Positions 54,101 through 62,700 of a stretch of 64,000 nucleotides of DNA are shown piece by piece (the first letter of the stretch is position 1; each line of letters opens with the position of its first letter). Source of the stretch: Dyadobacter sp. SG02 (GTDB lineage Bacteria > Bacteroidota > Bacteroidia > Cytophagales > Spirosomataceae); contig NZ_FNYL01000013.1 in the NCBI RefSeq assembly GCF_900109045.1, forward strand, positions 1 to 64,000, in the 5' to 3' direction. The notes beneath the pieces are model-generated. The model made no database searches and had not been told where the DNA came from. It worked only from the letters and a program-made list of their open reading frames with translations. A program made the translations under genes and the position numbers.

Positions 54101-54364
54101 GTTGCCTACGGGAACTTCCTGAGTAAGGTAGCCGATGAACGAAATCACGAGCACCGGCGATTCGGCATTGACGTCGAGGCTGAAACCACCGTTGGCGTCG
54201 GTCAATGTGCCGGTGGACGTTCCTTTGATGGTGACGGACGCTCCGGGAAGCCCGCTGGCGTCGTTGGCGTCGGTGACCGTACCGGTAATCGTCCGCTGCT
54301 GCGCATGCGCATGCCCGGTCGCAAGTAAGGTCACCAGGATGAAGTAGATAAATTTCGTTTTCAT
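51185..54364 (-). CDS. SusC/RagA-family TonB-dependent transporter without STN domain
   Basis: The 1059-residue protein goes from its signal peptide (to about 21, HAHAQ) straight into the carboxypeptidase-regulatory-like domain (about 24-105, RTITGTVTDANDASGLPGAS). The plug (NEVVVTALGISREKRALGYA) and a barrel ending PATYGLNVNVKF follow. There is no STN, in line with the missing sigma/FecR pair. Its downstream partner is the SusD-like_2 lipoprotein. A 12-bp inverted repeat lies in the upstream spacer. The ligand is unknown. Confidence 0.93.
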   Translation of the reverse strand: MKTKFIYFILVTLLATGHAHAQQRTITGTVTDANDASGLPGASVTIKGTSTGTLTDANGGFSLDVNAESPVLVISFIGYLTQEVPVGNSDKITIVLKQDAKILNEVVVTALGISREKRALGYAVQEVKGEALQTRPTNALSALSGRVSGMQVVSSGGNMGGSSRVLLRGINSISGNNQPLYVIDGTPIDNADLNSAATSAGSGGKDVGNMIQDINPDDIENISVLKGPSAAALYGTRAANGVILITTKKGKENSKVNITLNTGVEFENIVRLPKRQKLYGGGFSNTFQKATINGSEYNIAEYAVDESWGPKLDGTPVLQWYNLDPENTADYLKPQPWAYPKNDVHTFFETGVSNTNSLAVSGGNANSTYRISFTNKNVKGTVPNSSLKRNSINFSGSTTAGKFKFYNNFNYIKNQSTGRPWTGATNRNIILEAFQWGQVQVDYEKLKNYKRADGSQILWNRSGYQDTPAGEAAKFIDNPYWSAYQSYLEENRDRFYGNVGVVYDVNSWLKLSGKVNADVYQYQYQDRIAVYSRTQSQYQEYNNNFSEFNYELLASATKSWGDISLNVNAGGNIMSQRRRISDAVTQGGLIIPEYYNLKNASSVLVNSNAYRKQISSIFGSFSLGWKSLLFLDGTLRNDWSSTLPLNRNSFAYPSLTTSLILSELNGVKDINWLDFAKVRLGWAQVGNDTDPYQLQRAYEASQSFDGLPSYRLPAQLNNQALKPEITSSWEAGLNIQALKNRVGLDITYYDNVSRNQIINIPVSSAFGYDSKVINAGKINNKGIEITLTGTPVRANGFEWNSSLNWSRNRNKVIELAPGINTFQLANSLVTLVAREGQPYGQILGNDFVYAADGQKVIKADGTYERGQQLTPLGSVLPKYLFGFQNNFTYKHFNLGFLVDGRVGGKFFSQTYKVAMYAGVLDKTAANNVRETGVVLDGVKGTVTYNADGTYQVTNTTQNDTRITAQAWARGEYSGPTPQTIFDATFVKLREITFGYNLALNSKAVKQVYFGVYGRNLANIYTASKYIDPEFANSGGNIQGLEGGNIPVPATYGLNVNVKF

Positions 54365-54853
54365 GAATTGTATTTTGGTGAGGATTCGTTGATCTGTTGT
54401 CTTAAAATTTTCTCTTGTTTTTGGCTGGATAGTATTAAAAATGATTTTCTATAAACTGCATTTAATGAAATTTAATTCCGCTAAATCCATTAAAATGAAG
54501 TTATTGTAAAGATTATATTAATAAATATTTTGTAAATGTATTAAAAATAAATTAAAATGATTAATATCTATCGGATTGATAGATTAGAAAATTCAAAAAC
54601 GAATAATTGGATTGTTTCAAGTTTTTGGACTTTCTGTTGACAGGTAGGGAGTTAGCCTTTGATGGACAAGGGCGTCGTGCCGGGAAGCACCTTACGATAT
54701 TTCGTGCATGTTTTGGTCATTTGACGAAATATCGTCTGAATCACCAGCCGGTTTTTGTTTTAATGTATTGATTTATAGTGTATTGATGATTTGGCATTGA
54801 AATGGTAATACTTTGTACGAAGCTATTTCAAACACTAAAATCAATTCAATTTC
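54365..54853. other. 489-bp AT-rich divergent region with a large inverted repeat
   Basis: It lies between SusC (minus) and the NmrA-like gene (plus). Bases about 54420-54640 are strongly AT-rich without an open frame of note. A perfect 12-bp inverted repeat sits at 54694-54735 (listed separately). A near-match to the -7 element (TACTTTG, one base short) lies about 40 bases before the plus-strand start codon. Confidence 0.55.
54694..54735. promoter_or_regulatory. Perfect 12-bp inverted repeat, 18-bp spacer
   Basis: ACGATATTTCGT (54694-54705) is exactly complementary to ACGAAATATCGT (54724-54735). Each arm is itself nearly palindromic, so two dimers could bind side by side, three helical turns apart centre to centre. 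It is a candidate operator for the SusC gene, the NmrA-like gene, or both. Confidence 0.55.
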
Positions 54854-55606
54854 ATGAAGATCGTAATCATAGGCGGAACAGGTTTGATAGGGTCGAACGT
54901 CGCGAAAAAACTGGGCCAGTTGGGCCACACGGTCATAGCGGGCTCGCCTGCTACGGGTATCAATACGCTTACGGGTGAGGGTGTGGCAGAAGCGCTTACC
55001 GGCGCCGATGTAGTGATCGACCTTGCCAATTCACCTTCATTCGACGAGGAAACGGCCGTGTCTTTCTTCAAAACGGCCGGTAACAATCTGCTTTCGGCCG
55101 AGAAAGTGGCAGGTGTGAAGCACCACGTCGCATTGTCGATCGTGGGCGTCGACGATATGGCCGACGTCGCCTACATGAAGGCCAAGAAGGTGCAGGAGAA
55201 GATCATCCGCGAATCGGGCGTCCCCTACACCATCATCCGCAGCACGCAGTTCCAGGAGTTCGTACCGGCCATTGCAGGCGGCTCCGCGCAGGGTAATGAG
55301 GTTCATGTATCGAAGGTGGCATTCCAGCCCATTGCGGCAGAGGATGTGGCCACATTCGTCGCACAATTTGCCCTGGAAGCTCCCGCCAATGGCATCGAGG
55401 AAATCGCCGGTCCCGATCGCGCATTCATGAGCACGTTCGTGGATACGTACGTGAAGGAAACGGGCGATACCAAAGTGGTGATCCCGAACGACCGCAACGA
55501 ATACTTCGGCGCAGTGATCCCGCAGGCCGCACTGGCACCGAAAGGCGAAGCGCATCTCGGCAAAATCCGGTTCGCTCAGTTTATCGAGTCGGTGTTGGTG
55601 AAGTAA
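54854..55606 (+). CDS. NmrA-like atypical SDR, NAD(P)-binding protein
   Basis: The 250-residue protein begins with the Rossmann motif IVIIGGTGLIGSNVAKKLG (glycines at 7, 8, 10, 13). It lacks the classical YxxxK pair in its usual place but has KAKKVQEKIIRESGVPYTII, as in NmrA/atypical SDRs that bind or sense NAD(P). No signal peptide is present. The role may be redox sensing or reduction of a small molecule. It is single and followed by a terminator, so it forms its own unit. Confidence 0.85.
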   Translation: MKIVIIGGTGLIGSNVAKKLGQLGHTVIAGSPATGINTLTGEGVAEALTGADVVIDLANSPSFDEETAVSFFKTAGNNLLSAEKVAGVKHHVALSIVGVDDMADVAYMKAKKVQEKIIRESGVPYTIIRSTQFQEFVPAIAGGSAQGNEVHVSKVAFQPIAAEDVATFVAQFALEAPANGIEEIAGPDRAFMSTFVDTYVKETGDTKVVIPNDRNEYFGAVIPQAALAPKGEAHLGKIRFAQFIESVLVK

Positions 55607-55638
55607 GTTTAGTGAAGTAAGTAAGTGCAGAGTGAAAC

Positions 55639-55671
55639 GGCTCTGTCCCGGTTGGGGCAGGGCCATTTTTT
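55639..55671 (+). terminator. Rho-independent terminator after the NmrA-like gene
   Basis: GGCTCTGTCCC (from 55639) pairs with GGGGCAGGGCC (to 55664) including two G-U pairs, followed by ATTTTTT. Confidence 0.88.
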
Positions 55672-55831
55672 GTGCATAGTATTGTATGAAACGTTCCAAA
55701 AGTCCTCATTCTCTTTAAAATACCCGTTTTTCAGGTCTTGGTAACATTAAATTAATACGAAAGATAATAGGCATAGTAGCCCTTTCCGGCAGTGGTAAAG
55801 TATCCTCTACATACCGCGCCAGTCATACAGG

Positions 55832-56023
55832 ATGTCAGTTTCAAGGGCTCAAATATTGATTGAAAAGCTGATCAGCAACCGTCTTTCGGCGGAAGAGCTA
55901 TCCGAATTGCTTGCCGGCACGCACGATGAAGCCGTGCAGCAGGTCTATTCGGATGCGCTGGAAACGTATTTCAATCGGTTGCTTGCGGAGGAGTCGGGCA
56001 AACGGGGCAACCTGCCGGACTAG
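55832..56023 (+). CDS. 63-residue fragment resembling the FecR N-terminal domain
   Basis: The small protein MSVSRAQILIEKLISNRLSA ... LLAGTHDE has the pattern of the first helices of FecR anti-sigma factors: the LxxYLxNxxSxEE-LL-DE arrangement also seen in the two complete FecR proteins of this window. It stops before any membrane segment, FecR or DUF4974 part. It lies 51 bases before an STN-less SusC, where a complete FecR would normally be. It may be a decayed remnant or a free sigma-binding micro-regulator that binds another sigma factor. Confidence 0.65.
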   Translation: MSVSRAQILIEKLISNRLSAEELSELLAGTHDEAVQQVYSDALETYFNRLLAEESGKRGNLPD

Positions 56024-56074
56024 GAGCGGTATGAAAGGACTGTATTAATTACCTACTCGCCTAATACTAATACT

Positions 56075-59000
56075 ATGAAACCAAAAGCTACCCTGAAAAT
56101 GGCGGCCCGATGTATGCTGGCCGCGCTCTGTCTGTCCGGACCGGATATCGCAGCAAGGACGGTTGGTGCCATCGGGGAAAATGCACATTTCCCCATTGCC
56201 GACCGTATCAAAGGTAAAGTAACTTCGGCCGTCGACGGCTCGCCGATCCCGGGCGTGAACGTGCTCGTGAAAGGCACCCAGCTCGGTACTACTACCGATG
56301 CCACGGGGGATTTCTCGCTCGATGTGGATTCCAGAAACGCCGTGCTCGTATTCTCCTACATCGGCTTCAATACCACCGAAGTGCCGGTGGGTGGTAAAAG
56401 TGTCGTGGACGTGGTGCTCACCGAAAACGTGGCCACTTTGCAGGAAGCGGTCGTAACGGCCCTGGGGATCAAGCGCGACACCCGCTCGCTCGGTTATAAT
56501 GTGGGTAAAATAGAGGGCCGGGACGTGGCTAATGTAGCCAATGAGAACGTACTGACATCTCTTTCCGGCCGTGTTTCGGGGGTTTCTATCAACCAAACCA
56601 GCGGTGTCGGTTCGTCGATCAGCATTATCATCCGCGGTGCGGCTTCTCTGAAAAACAACCAGCCGTTATTCGTAGTAGACGGCGTGCCGCTGGCCAACAG
56701 CCTGGCCAACGTCAGTGATACCAAAGGCAGCGGCAATAAAGTCGATTACGGAAATGCGATTTCCGACATCAACCCCGACGATATCGAAAGCATGTCGGTA
56801 CTGAAAGGCCCGAGCGCGGCCGCATTGTATGGCTCGCGTGCAGGTAATGGCGTGATTCTGATCACGACGAAATCGGGTAAAAAGGGCAAAGGGCTCGGTG
56901 TGTCGTTCTCGACTTCCAACGTGTTCGAGAAGCCTTACCGCTACCTCGATTTTCATTATAAGTATGCCAATGGCGAGCGTCCTTTTCAGCTGGACGAATC
57001 GTCGGCCTACTGGGGCGGTCTGCCGCTGGACGCGGGCATTAAGGAAGTGCAATGGAACTCGCCGATCGGCGCCGACGGCAAGCCGGTGCCTACCGAGCTG
57101 AAATCGTACAAGGATAATATGAAGAACTTCCTGCAAACGGGGATCACTTCTACGAACAACCTGACCGTTTCCGGGTCTACCGACAAGGCTACTTACCGCG
57201 TCTCGTATAACAACATGAGTAACCGCGGTTTGATCCCGAATTCGGATCTCTATCGCAATGCATTGAGCACGGCGTTGACGCTCGATATGTCGAAGAACCT
57301 GAAACTGAGTACCAACATCAACTTTGTCCGCTCGAATTCCAACAGCCGTCCGCAAACATCCGAGCGTGACGGTAACCCGTTGCAGGCCGTTTATTACTCG
57401 GCGAGTTACGATGTGCGCGACCTCAAAGGCGTATGGAAGCCCGGCCGCGAGCAGATCGAGCAGCTGACCGTGGCGCCCGGCGAGATCGACAACCCTTATT
57501 TTCTGGCCGAACACCTCACGAACGCCTACACGCGCGACCGCCTGTACGGAAACCTGAAGCTCGACTGGACCATCGCACCCGGCCTGACCGCGTTCGCGCG
57601 TTACTCCCATGATATGTACGACGAAGACCGCGAAACCAAAATTCCGTGGAGCTACAAAAGTATGGCCAAAGGTGGCTACTACCTCGAAAACGTAGGCCGT
57701 GACGAAGGTAACGCCGATTTTCTCGTGACGAAGACGATCAAGGCCGGCGATTTCGATATCAGCCTTTCCGGGGGCGGTAATATCATGAGACAAAAAGGTA
57801 TCAGCTCCAACATCGGCGGCCGCGATTTGTCCGTACCAGGCTTGTACACCATTACGAATATCCCTGTGGGTAGCCGCGCAGCGGGCAACAACAGCTACAA
57901 AAAGGCAATTTACAGCTTGTATGCATTGGGTTCTTTTGGTTTCAAAAACCAGCTTTACCTCGATTTGACCGCGCGTAACGACTGGTCGAGTACATTACCG
58001 GCCTCGAACCGCTCGTATTTTTATCCTTCTGCGTCGCTTAGCTGGCTCGCGAGTACCACTTTCAATATGCCGTCATACATCAGCATGCTCAAAATCCGTG
58101 GAGGCTGGGCGCAGGTGGGTAATGATACCGATCCTTATCAGTTGTACAACAGTTTGGGCACCGGCAACTGGGGTAACCTCGTTACGGTGAACCTGGGCGG
58201 AACACTGCTGAACCCTAGATTGCTTCCCGAGATCGCGACCTCGACAGAGGGTGGCGTCGATCTGAATATGTTCAACAATCGCCTGCGTTTTGACCTCACT
58301 TACTACGACCGCGCCAATACCAACCAGATTTTTACGGTCCCCATGGCTCCTTCAACGGGGTGGGAAAACATGAACATCAATGCCGGTAAACTCGTAAGCC
58401 GCGGTTGGGAGATCGGTATTGGTGGTACGCCGATCAGCAACCTCAATGGCTGGACGCTCGATGTGAATGCCAATTTCAGCCGTAACCGGGTGACAGTGAA
58501 AGAGCTGGCGCCAAACTTCCCGTATTTCGAACAATGGGGCGAAAACGGCGGGGGGGCGTACACCTATGTAGGCGAGCAGATCGGTAACATTTACAGCCGC
58601 GGCTTCGCGACCGTCACCGACCCGAATTCGCCTTACTACCGCTGGCCGATCATCGCCTATGATGGCGAAGGCGGCGATCTGGACTGGCAGGCGCTCGGTA
58701 CCCGCGCAGATAATGTGAAAGTAGGGAACTACAACCCCGACTTCATGGTGGGCGGGCAGGTTAACCTTGCATACAAACGTTTCTCGCTCGGTATGAGCTT
58801 CGACTGGCGCCAGGGTGGCGAATTCATGTCGTTCACCTATCGCTACGGAGAGTCTGACTGGAAATCACAGCGCCAGATCGACAACCTGATCCCGGGCAGC
58901 CTTTACTCGCCCGATCAGCTGGTTGCATTGCTGAAATCGGATCCTGAAAAATACATTATCCCGCAAAACGGAAACTTTCCGCGGGTAGGAGGGCACACAG

Positions 59001-59416
59001 CCGCTACCGGTGGTTTCGGAGCGGATGGCGACGGTGCGTTCATTCCGGGCGTTTGGGAAGATAAAGATGGTAACTACCACGAATGGCTCGGTGGCCCGGG
59101 CACCAAATACATGCCGATCACAGCCATGTACCCGTGGAGTTTCAACCAGCAGGTAACTTTCGATGCGTCGTTCGTCAAGCTGCGCGAAATCACATTGACC
59201 TACAAAATCCCGATGCTGTTCAATGCGATCCGCAATGCGAGCCTGTCGCTCTACACCCGGAACATCATGCTCTGGAACGCGGCCAAAATCGGTATCGATC
59301 CGGAGCGCGCATTCTGGGCCGACCCGAGCAAGGGTGGTTTCCGTCAGGGTATCGAGCGCCAGAACGTGATGCCGTGGACCATTCCATTCGGTTTCAAGCT
59401 CAATTTCGATTTCTGA
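56075..59416 (+). CDS. SusC/RagA-family TonB-dependent transporter without STN domain
   Basis: The 1113-residue protein has a signal segment (to about 28), a carboxypeptidase-regulatory-like domain (about 48-125, IKGKVTSAVDGSPIPGVNVL), a plug (QEAVVTALGIKRDTRSLGYN) and a barrel ending TIPFGFKLNFDF. No STN domain is present. It partners with the SusD-like_2 lipoprotein that starts 23 bases after it. Together with the FecR fragment before it, this looks like a locus that lost or never had sigma-factor signalling. Confidence 0.93.
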   Translation: MKPKATLKMAARCMLAALCLSGPDIAARTVGAIGENAHFPIADRIKGKVTSAVDGSPIPGVNVLVKGTQLGTTTDATGDFSLDVDSRNAVLVFSYIGFNTTEVPVGGKSVVDVVLTENVATLQEAVVTALGIKRDTRSLGYNVGKIEGRDVANVANENVLTSLSGRVSGVSINQTSGVGSSISIIIRGAASLKNNQPLFVVDGVPLANSLANVSDTKGSGNKVDYGNAISDINPDDIESMSVLKGPSAAALYGSRAGNGVILITTKSGKKGKGLGVSFSTSNVFEKPYRYLDFHYKYANGERPFQLDESSAYWGGLPLDAGIKEVQWNSPIGADGKPVPTELKSYKDNMKNFLQTGITSTNNLTVSGSTDKATYRVSYNNMSNRGLIPNSDLYRNALSTALTLDMSKNLKLSTNINFVRSNSNSRPQTSERDGNPLQAVYYSASYDVRDLKGVWKPGREQIEQLTVAPGEIDNPYFLAEHLTNAYTRDRLYGNLKLDWTIAPGLTAFARYSHDMYDEDRETKIPWSYKSMAKGGYYLENVGRDEGNADFLVTKTIKAGDFDISLSGGGNIMRQKGISSNIGGRDLSVPGLYTITNIPVGSRAAGNNSYKKAIYSLYALGSFGFKNQLYLDLTARNDWSSTLPASNRSYFYPSASLSWLASTTFNMPSYISMLKIRGGWAQVGNDTDPYQLYNSLGTGNWGNLVTVNLGGTLLNPRLLPEIATSTEGGVDLNMFNNRLRFDLTYYDRANTNQIFTVPMAPSTGWENMNINAGKLVSRGWEIGIGGTPISNLNGWTLDVNANFSRNRVTVKELAPNFPYFEQWGENGGGAYTYVGEQIGNIYSRGFATVTDPNSPYYRWPIIAYDGEGGDLDWQALGTRADNVKVGNYNPDFMVGGQVNLAYKRFSLGMSFDWRQGGEFMSFTYRYGESDWKSQRQIDNLIPGSLYSPDQLVALLKSDPEKYIIPQNGNFPRVGGHTAATGGFGADGDGAFIPGVWEDKDGNYHEWLGGPGTKYMPITAMYPWSFNQQVTFDASFVKLREITLTYKIPMLFNAIRNASLSLYTRNIMLWNAAKIGIDPERAFWADPSKGGFRQGIERQNVMPWTIPFGFKLNFDF

Positions 59417-59439
59417 TCCATTCCTGAAAATTCAAAGCG

Positions 59440-61152
59440 ATGAAAATTTTTAAATATATCCCCAAAATCATTTTCGTGTTGGTTGTGCTGGCGGTTTCGT
59501 CCTGCAACGAAAGCCTCACGGAAATCAACGAAAACCCGAACGGCGTCGATCCTAACACCGCCAACCCGAACTTACTTTTGCCGACCGTCATGACCGGCGT
59601 GGGTACGCAATACCTGAGGCTGGGCTACGGCCGCATCGCGGGCGTGGTGCAGCATACGCAGGAAGATGCCTGGAAAGACGGTTTCAACGACTATAACTGG
59701 TCCGAAGAAGACGATGAATGGAAAGCATGGTACGGCTTCCTCCGTAACAACGACCTGCTCTACAAACGATCGGCAGAACTGGGTTTTACCTTTCACCAGG
59801 GCGTTGCGCTGACGATGAAGGCATTCATTTTCGGTACCATCGCCGACCTATGGGGCGATGCGCCCTACACCAATGCATTGAAAGGCGACGTGGGCGAAAT
59901 GCTTCCGGTGTTCGATAGCCAGGAAGTCATTTATAAGGGCATTATCGAAGATTTGAAACAAGCCTCGGCGTTATTTGCCAATGCGGATGTTTCGACTTAC
60001 GCGCCAGGTTATGATGTGTATTACAATGGCGATAAGCTGAAATGGCAGAAGTTTGCCAACTCGCTGCTTTTGCGCTACTACATGCGGGTGTCTGCCAAAC
60101 TGCCTGATGTGGCCAAAGCCGGTATCGAGCAGGTCTACACCTCGGGTATCTATTTGAAAGAGGCATCCGACGACGCGATGATGGATTACATCGGCACGGC
60201 TTCCGGCGACTCGTGGCCTACTGCCATTGCATTCGATGTGAGCCAGTCGAACTGGCGGAGAAGAAGGCCGGCCGCAACATTGGTCAACACTATGGCAGCC
60301 AGCAACGACCCGCGTCTGAAAGTGTGGTTCCAGCCCGTGCATGTGCGCTGGGTGTCGGACGCGACGCTGAAAACGGGAATGGATGAATTTATCCGCAAAG
60401 ACGGCGTGATACAAAATGGGGTGAAATCACTCACCGAACAGGAGTTACGTACAGAGATAGCGGCAGGTCGTAAGTTTACCCGCCATTTCAACCCGACGCT
60501 CTACAAGCCCACCCGTGCCGACTTGTTCGCGGGGCCGCTGAACACCAGCGAATATGTGGGTATCCCGGCCGGTATGATCGATCCTACCTATTATAATGAA
60601 AACCCGACGACTGGTCAGCAAGTGCAGAACCAGCATGCGTCGCAGCTGAGCTACGAATACCAGGCTTCGAAAGGCGGCTTGCTCAAAGCCCGCCTCGCAT
60701 CGGCGGCTGAAACCGCATTCATCCTCGCCGAAGCCGCACAAAAAGGCTGGGCCGCAGGCGGTGCGGAAGCGCATTATAATAATGGTATCAAACAATCGCT
60801 GCAAGCTTGGGGTGTGGCCGATCAATACGACACTTATGTGAAAGCTGTGGCATATAAGGGCACATTGGCGCAGATCATCGAGCAGAAATGGATCGCAGGC
60901 TGGACGGCATCGACCGAAGCGTGGTTCGACTACCGCCGTACCGCATTACCGGCGCTGGTTCCGGGCCTGGCGCCCGCTTCACGTGCATTGCCGCTCCGTT
61001 TTATTTACAGCAACAACGAGCTGAATAACAACGGCGACAATACCCGCAGCGCGATCGACAAGCTGGAAGAGACTAATTTCTCCGGTCCGCGCAAGAAAAA
61101 CAGCCAATGGTCGAAGCCGTGGCTGGTGCAGGGGACCGGCAAACCGTGGTAG
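59440..61152 (+). CDS. SusD-like surface lipoprotein (SusD-like_2 type)
   Basis: The 570-residue lipoprotein has a lipid-anchor cysteine at C22 (AVSSC) and the landmark ESLTEINENPNGVDPNTANP. Helical TPR-like parts include FGTIADLWGDAPYTNALKGD and ETAFILAEAAQKGW, and it ends with a SusD-like C-terminal region (WFDYRRTALPALVPG). It binds the ligand on the cell surface together with the SusC before it. It is followed by a spacer of about 160 bases and then the terminator at 61313. Confidence 0.92.
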   Translation: MKIFKYIPKIIFVLVVLAVSSCNESLTEINENPNGVDPNTANPNLLLPTVMTGVGTQYLRLGYGRIAGVVQHTQEDAWKDGFNDYNWSEEDDEWKAWYGFLRNNDLLYKRSAELGFTFHQGVALTMKAFIFGTIADLWGDAPYTNALKGDVGEMLPVFDSQEVIYKGIIEDLKQASALFANADVSTYAPGYDVYYNGDKLKWQKFANSLLLRYYMRVSAKLPDVAKAGIEQVYTSGIYLKEASDDAMMDYIGTASGDSWPTAIAFDVSQSNWRRRRPAATLVNTMAASNDPRLKVWFQPVHVRWVSDATLKTGMDEFIRKDGVIQNGVKSLTEQELRTEIAAGRKFTRHFNPTLYKPTRADLFAGPLNTSEYVGIPAGMIDPTYYNENPTTGQQVQNQHASQLSYEYQASKGGLLKARLASAAETAFILAEAAQKGWAAGGAEAHYNNGIKQSLQAWGVADQYDTYVKAVAYKGTLAQIIEQKWIAGWTASTEAWFDYRRTALPALVPGLAPASRALPLRFIYSNNELNNNGDNTRSAIDKLEETNFSGPRKKNSQWSKPWLVQGTGKPW

Positions 61153-61312
61153 AATGAGTTTTCGGGGTCGGGTTGAAAATATTTCATCCCACATTTCCGG
61201 ATGTTCGCCCCATGGCGAGGGTTATTTGCCCCATACCATCGAATTAATTATGTTGAATCCACGGAGTTTGGCGTAATTGCCGGTGACAATGAATAATCCA
61301 GCACCCGTTTTT

Positions 61313-61349
61313 GAAAGCGGCCTTTTTCGGAAGGTCGCTTTCTTTTTTT
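61313..61349 (+). terminator. Rho-independent terminator after the SusD gene
   Basis: GAAAGCGGCCTT pairs with AAGGTCGCTTTC (one G-T pair) over a 6-base loop, followed by seven T residues. It ends 31 bases before the deacetylase start codon. Confidence 0.9.
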
Positions 61350-61380
61350 GTTAATTTGCGGCTCAGCATTGCCCTTTTGC

Positions 61381-62277
61381 ATGTTCCCGATTGCCTTTCA
61401 CCCCATTTTCAAATACCCCGTTCCGGAAGGCCACCGCTTTCCGATGGATAAATACGAACTGCTGCCCTTGCAGCTCCTGCACGAGGGTATTGCGGAAGAG
61501 TCCGATTTTTTCAGCCCGGAGCCGATCGACATGCCCCCAGTGTACGCCGCGCACGACCGTGTGTATGCGGACCGTTTCGTAGCAGGGCAACTTAGCCGCC
61601 AGGAAGTGCGCCGCATTGGTTTCGAACAATCGCCCCGGCTCGTAGAGCGGGAACTCCGAATCGCCCGCGGCACGGTCGATGGGGCTCTCAAAGCATTTGA
61701 AACCGGTATTGCATTCAATATTGCCGGCGGCACACACCATGCTTCCCGGGATGCCGGCGAAGGTTTCTGTATGATCAACGACCAGGCGGTGGCTGCACAA
61801 TATCTGGTGGATCACGGAATGGCCAGGCAAGTGCTCATCGCAGACCTCGACGTGCACCAGGGCAATGGTACCGCCGATATTTTTGCCAACGAGCCCCGCG
61901 TCTTCACCTTCTCGATGCACGCGAAGAACAACTATCCGTTCCGCAAAAAGAAAAGCGATCTCGATGTGGAGCTTCCCGACCGCGCCGACGACAGTATCTA
62001 CCTTACGCTACTCCTCGACACATTCCCGGCGCTCATCGAGCGCGTCAAGCCCGATTTTATCTTCTACCAGGCCGGCGTCGACATCCTCGCCACCGACAAG
62101 CTCGGAAGGCTCTCTTGTACCATTGACGGCTGCCGCCAGCGCGATGAAATTGTACTTCAAACTGCCAGCAAGCTCGGTATCCCCGTCCAATGCAGTATGG
62201 GCGGCGGCTACTCACCCCAGCTCAAAACGATCATCGACGCGCACGCGAATACCTATCGTGTGGCGGGGCAGTTGTGA
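61381..62277 (+). CDS. Class II histone-deacetylase-fold enzyme (acetoin-utilisation deacetylase-like)
   Basis: I start at ATG 61381 (MFPIAFHPIF, 298 residues). An earlier frame start at 61348 overlaps the terminator. The zinc site is complete: D157 and H159 (ADLDVHQGNG) and D234 (YQAGVDIL). The active-site histidines are H119-H120 (GGTHHAS). The fold deacetylates acetyl-lysine, acetyl-polyamines or small acetylated compounds in the cytoplasm. The bacterial substrate is rarely known. It has its own terminator upstream, so it is separate from the SusC/SusD locus. Confidence 0.9.
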   Translation: MFPIAFHPIFKYPVPEGHRFPMDKYELLPLQLLHEGIAEESDFFSPEPIDMPPVYAAHDRVYADRFVAGQLSRQEVRRIGFEQSPRLVERELRIARGTVDGALKAFETGIAFNIAGGTHHASRDAGEGFCMINDQAVAAQYLVDHGMARQVLIADLDVHQGNGTADIFANEPRVFTFSMHAKNNYPFRKKKSDLDVELPDRADDSIYLTLLLDTFPALIERVKPDFIFYQAGVDILATDKLGRLSCTIDGCRQRDEIVLQTASKLGIPVQCSMGGGYSPQLKTIIDAHANTYRVAGQL

Positions 62278-62700
62278 TTTGTTTTAGCGGGTTTTCTTTA
62301 TGTTTTTAAATTGTACAAAACAAATATTGTAATTCATGATCTATCCCGGGTAGAATTTGTGAGTTAACAATGTGCCTGGCATAAATCTCCTCATGTTATG
62401 GCAAAAAAATGCCCCGGTTTGTGCGAAAAGTGCCTGTGAATTACTTCCTGACACGTGGCTCCGCCGGTGGCGGAAGAGGACCTGGATTTGCGGCTGCCTG
62501 GTCGTGTTTGCACGGATGGGGCCTGTTTACCAAACGGCTGCATTACTGAGCAGGCGGGAAGAGTAAGCGCTTCATGGTTTGATCCGTATTTGTTAAGTTT
62601 TTCTACTGAAAAACAAATAGTTATAGGGGTTTGAAATATTGAAAAAAGGGTTACATTCGATATTTAGAAGTAAAAATCGACCTATTCAATCCTCCTCTAT
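62278..62700. other. 423-bp region without a confident gene
   Basis: It contains a short GC-rich hairpin TCCGCC-GGT-GGCGGA near 62461-62475 and a low-quality 64-residue open frame (62372-62566) that I do not accept as a gene. The last 130 bases are AT-rich leader for the subtilase gene. Confidence 0.5.

Noticed and set aside
56666..57793. 375-residue open frame on the minus strand
   Set aside because: It is antisense to the SusC gene at 56075-59416 and has no family similarity.
62372..62566. 64-residue open frame with several Cys and Trp residues
   Set aside because: It has no recognisable family or clear ribosome-binding sequence and irregular composition. I cannot support it as a gene.
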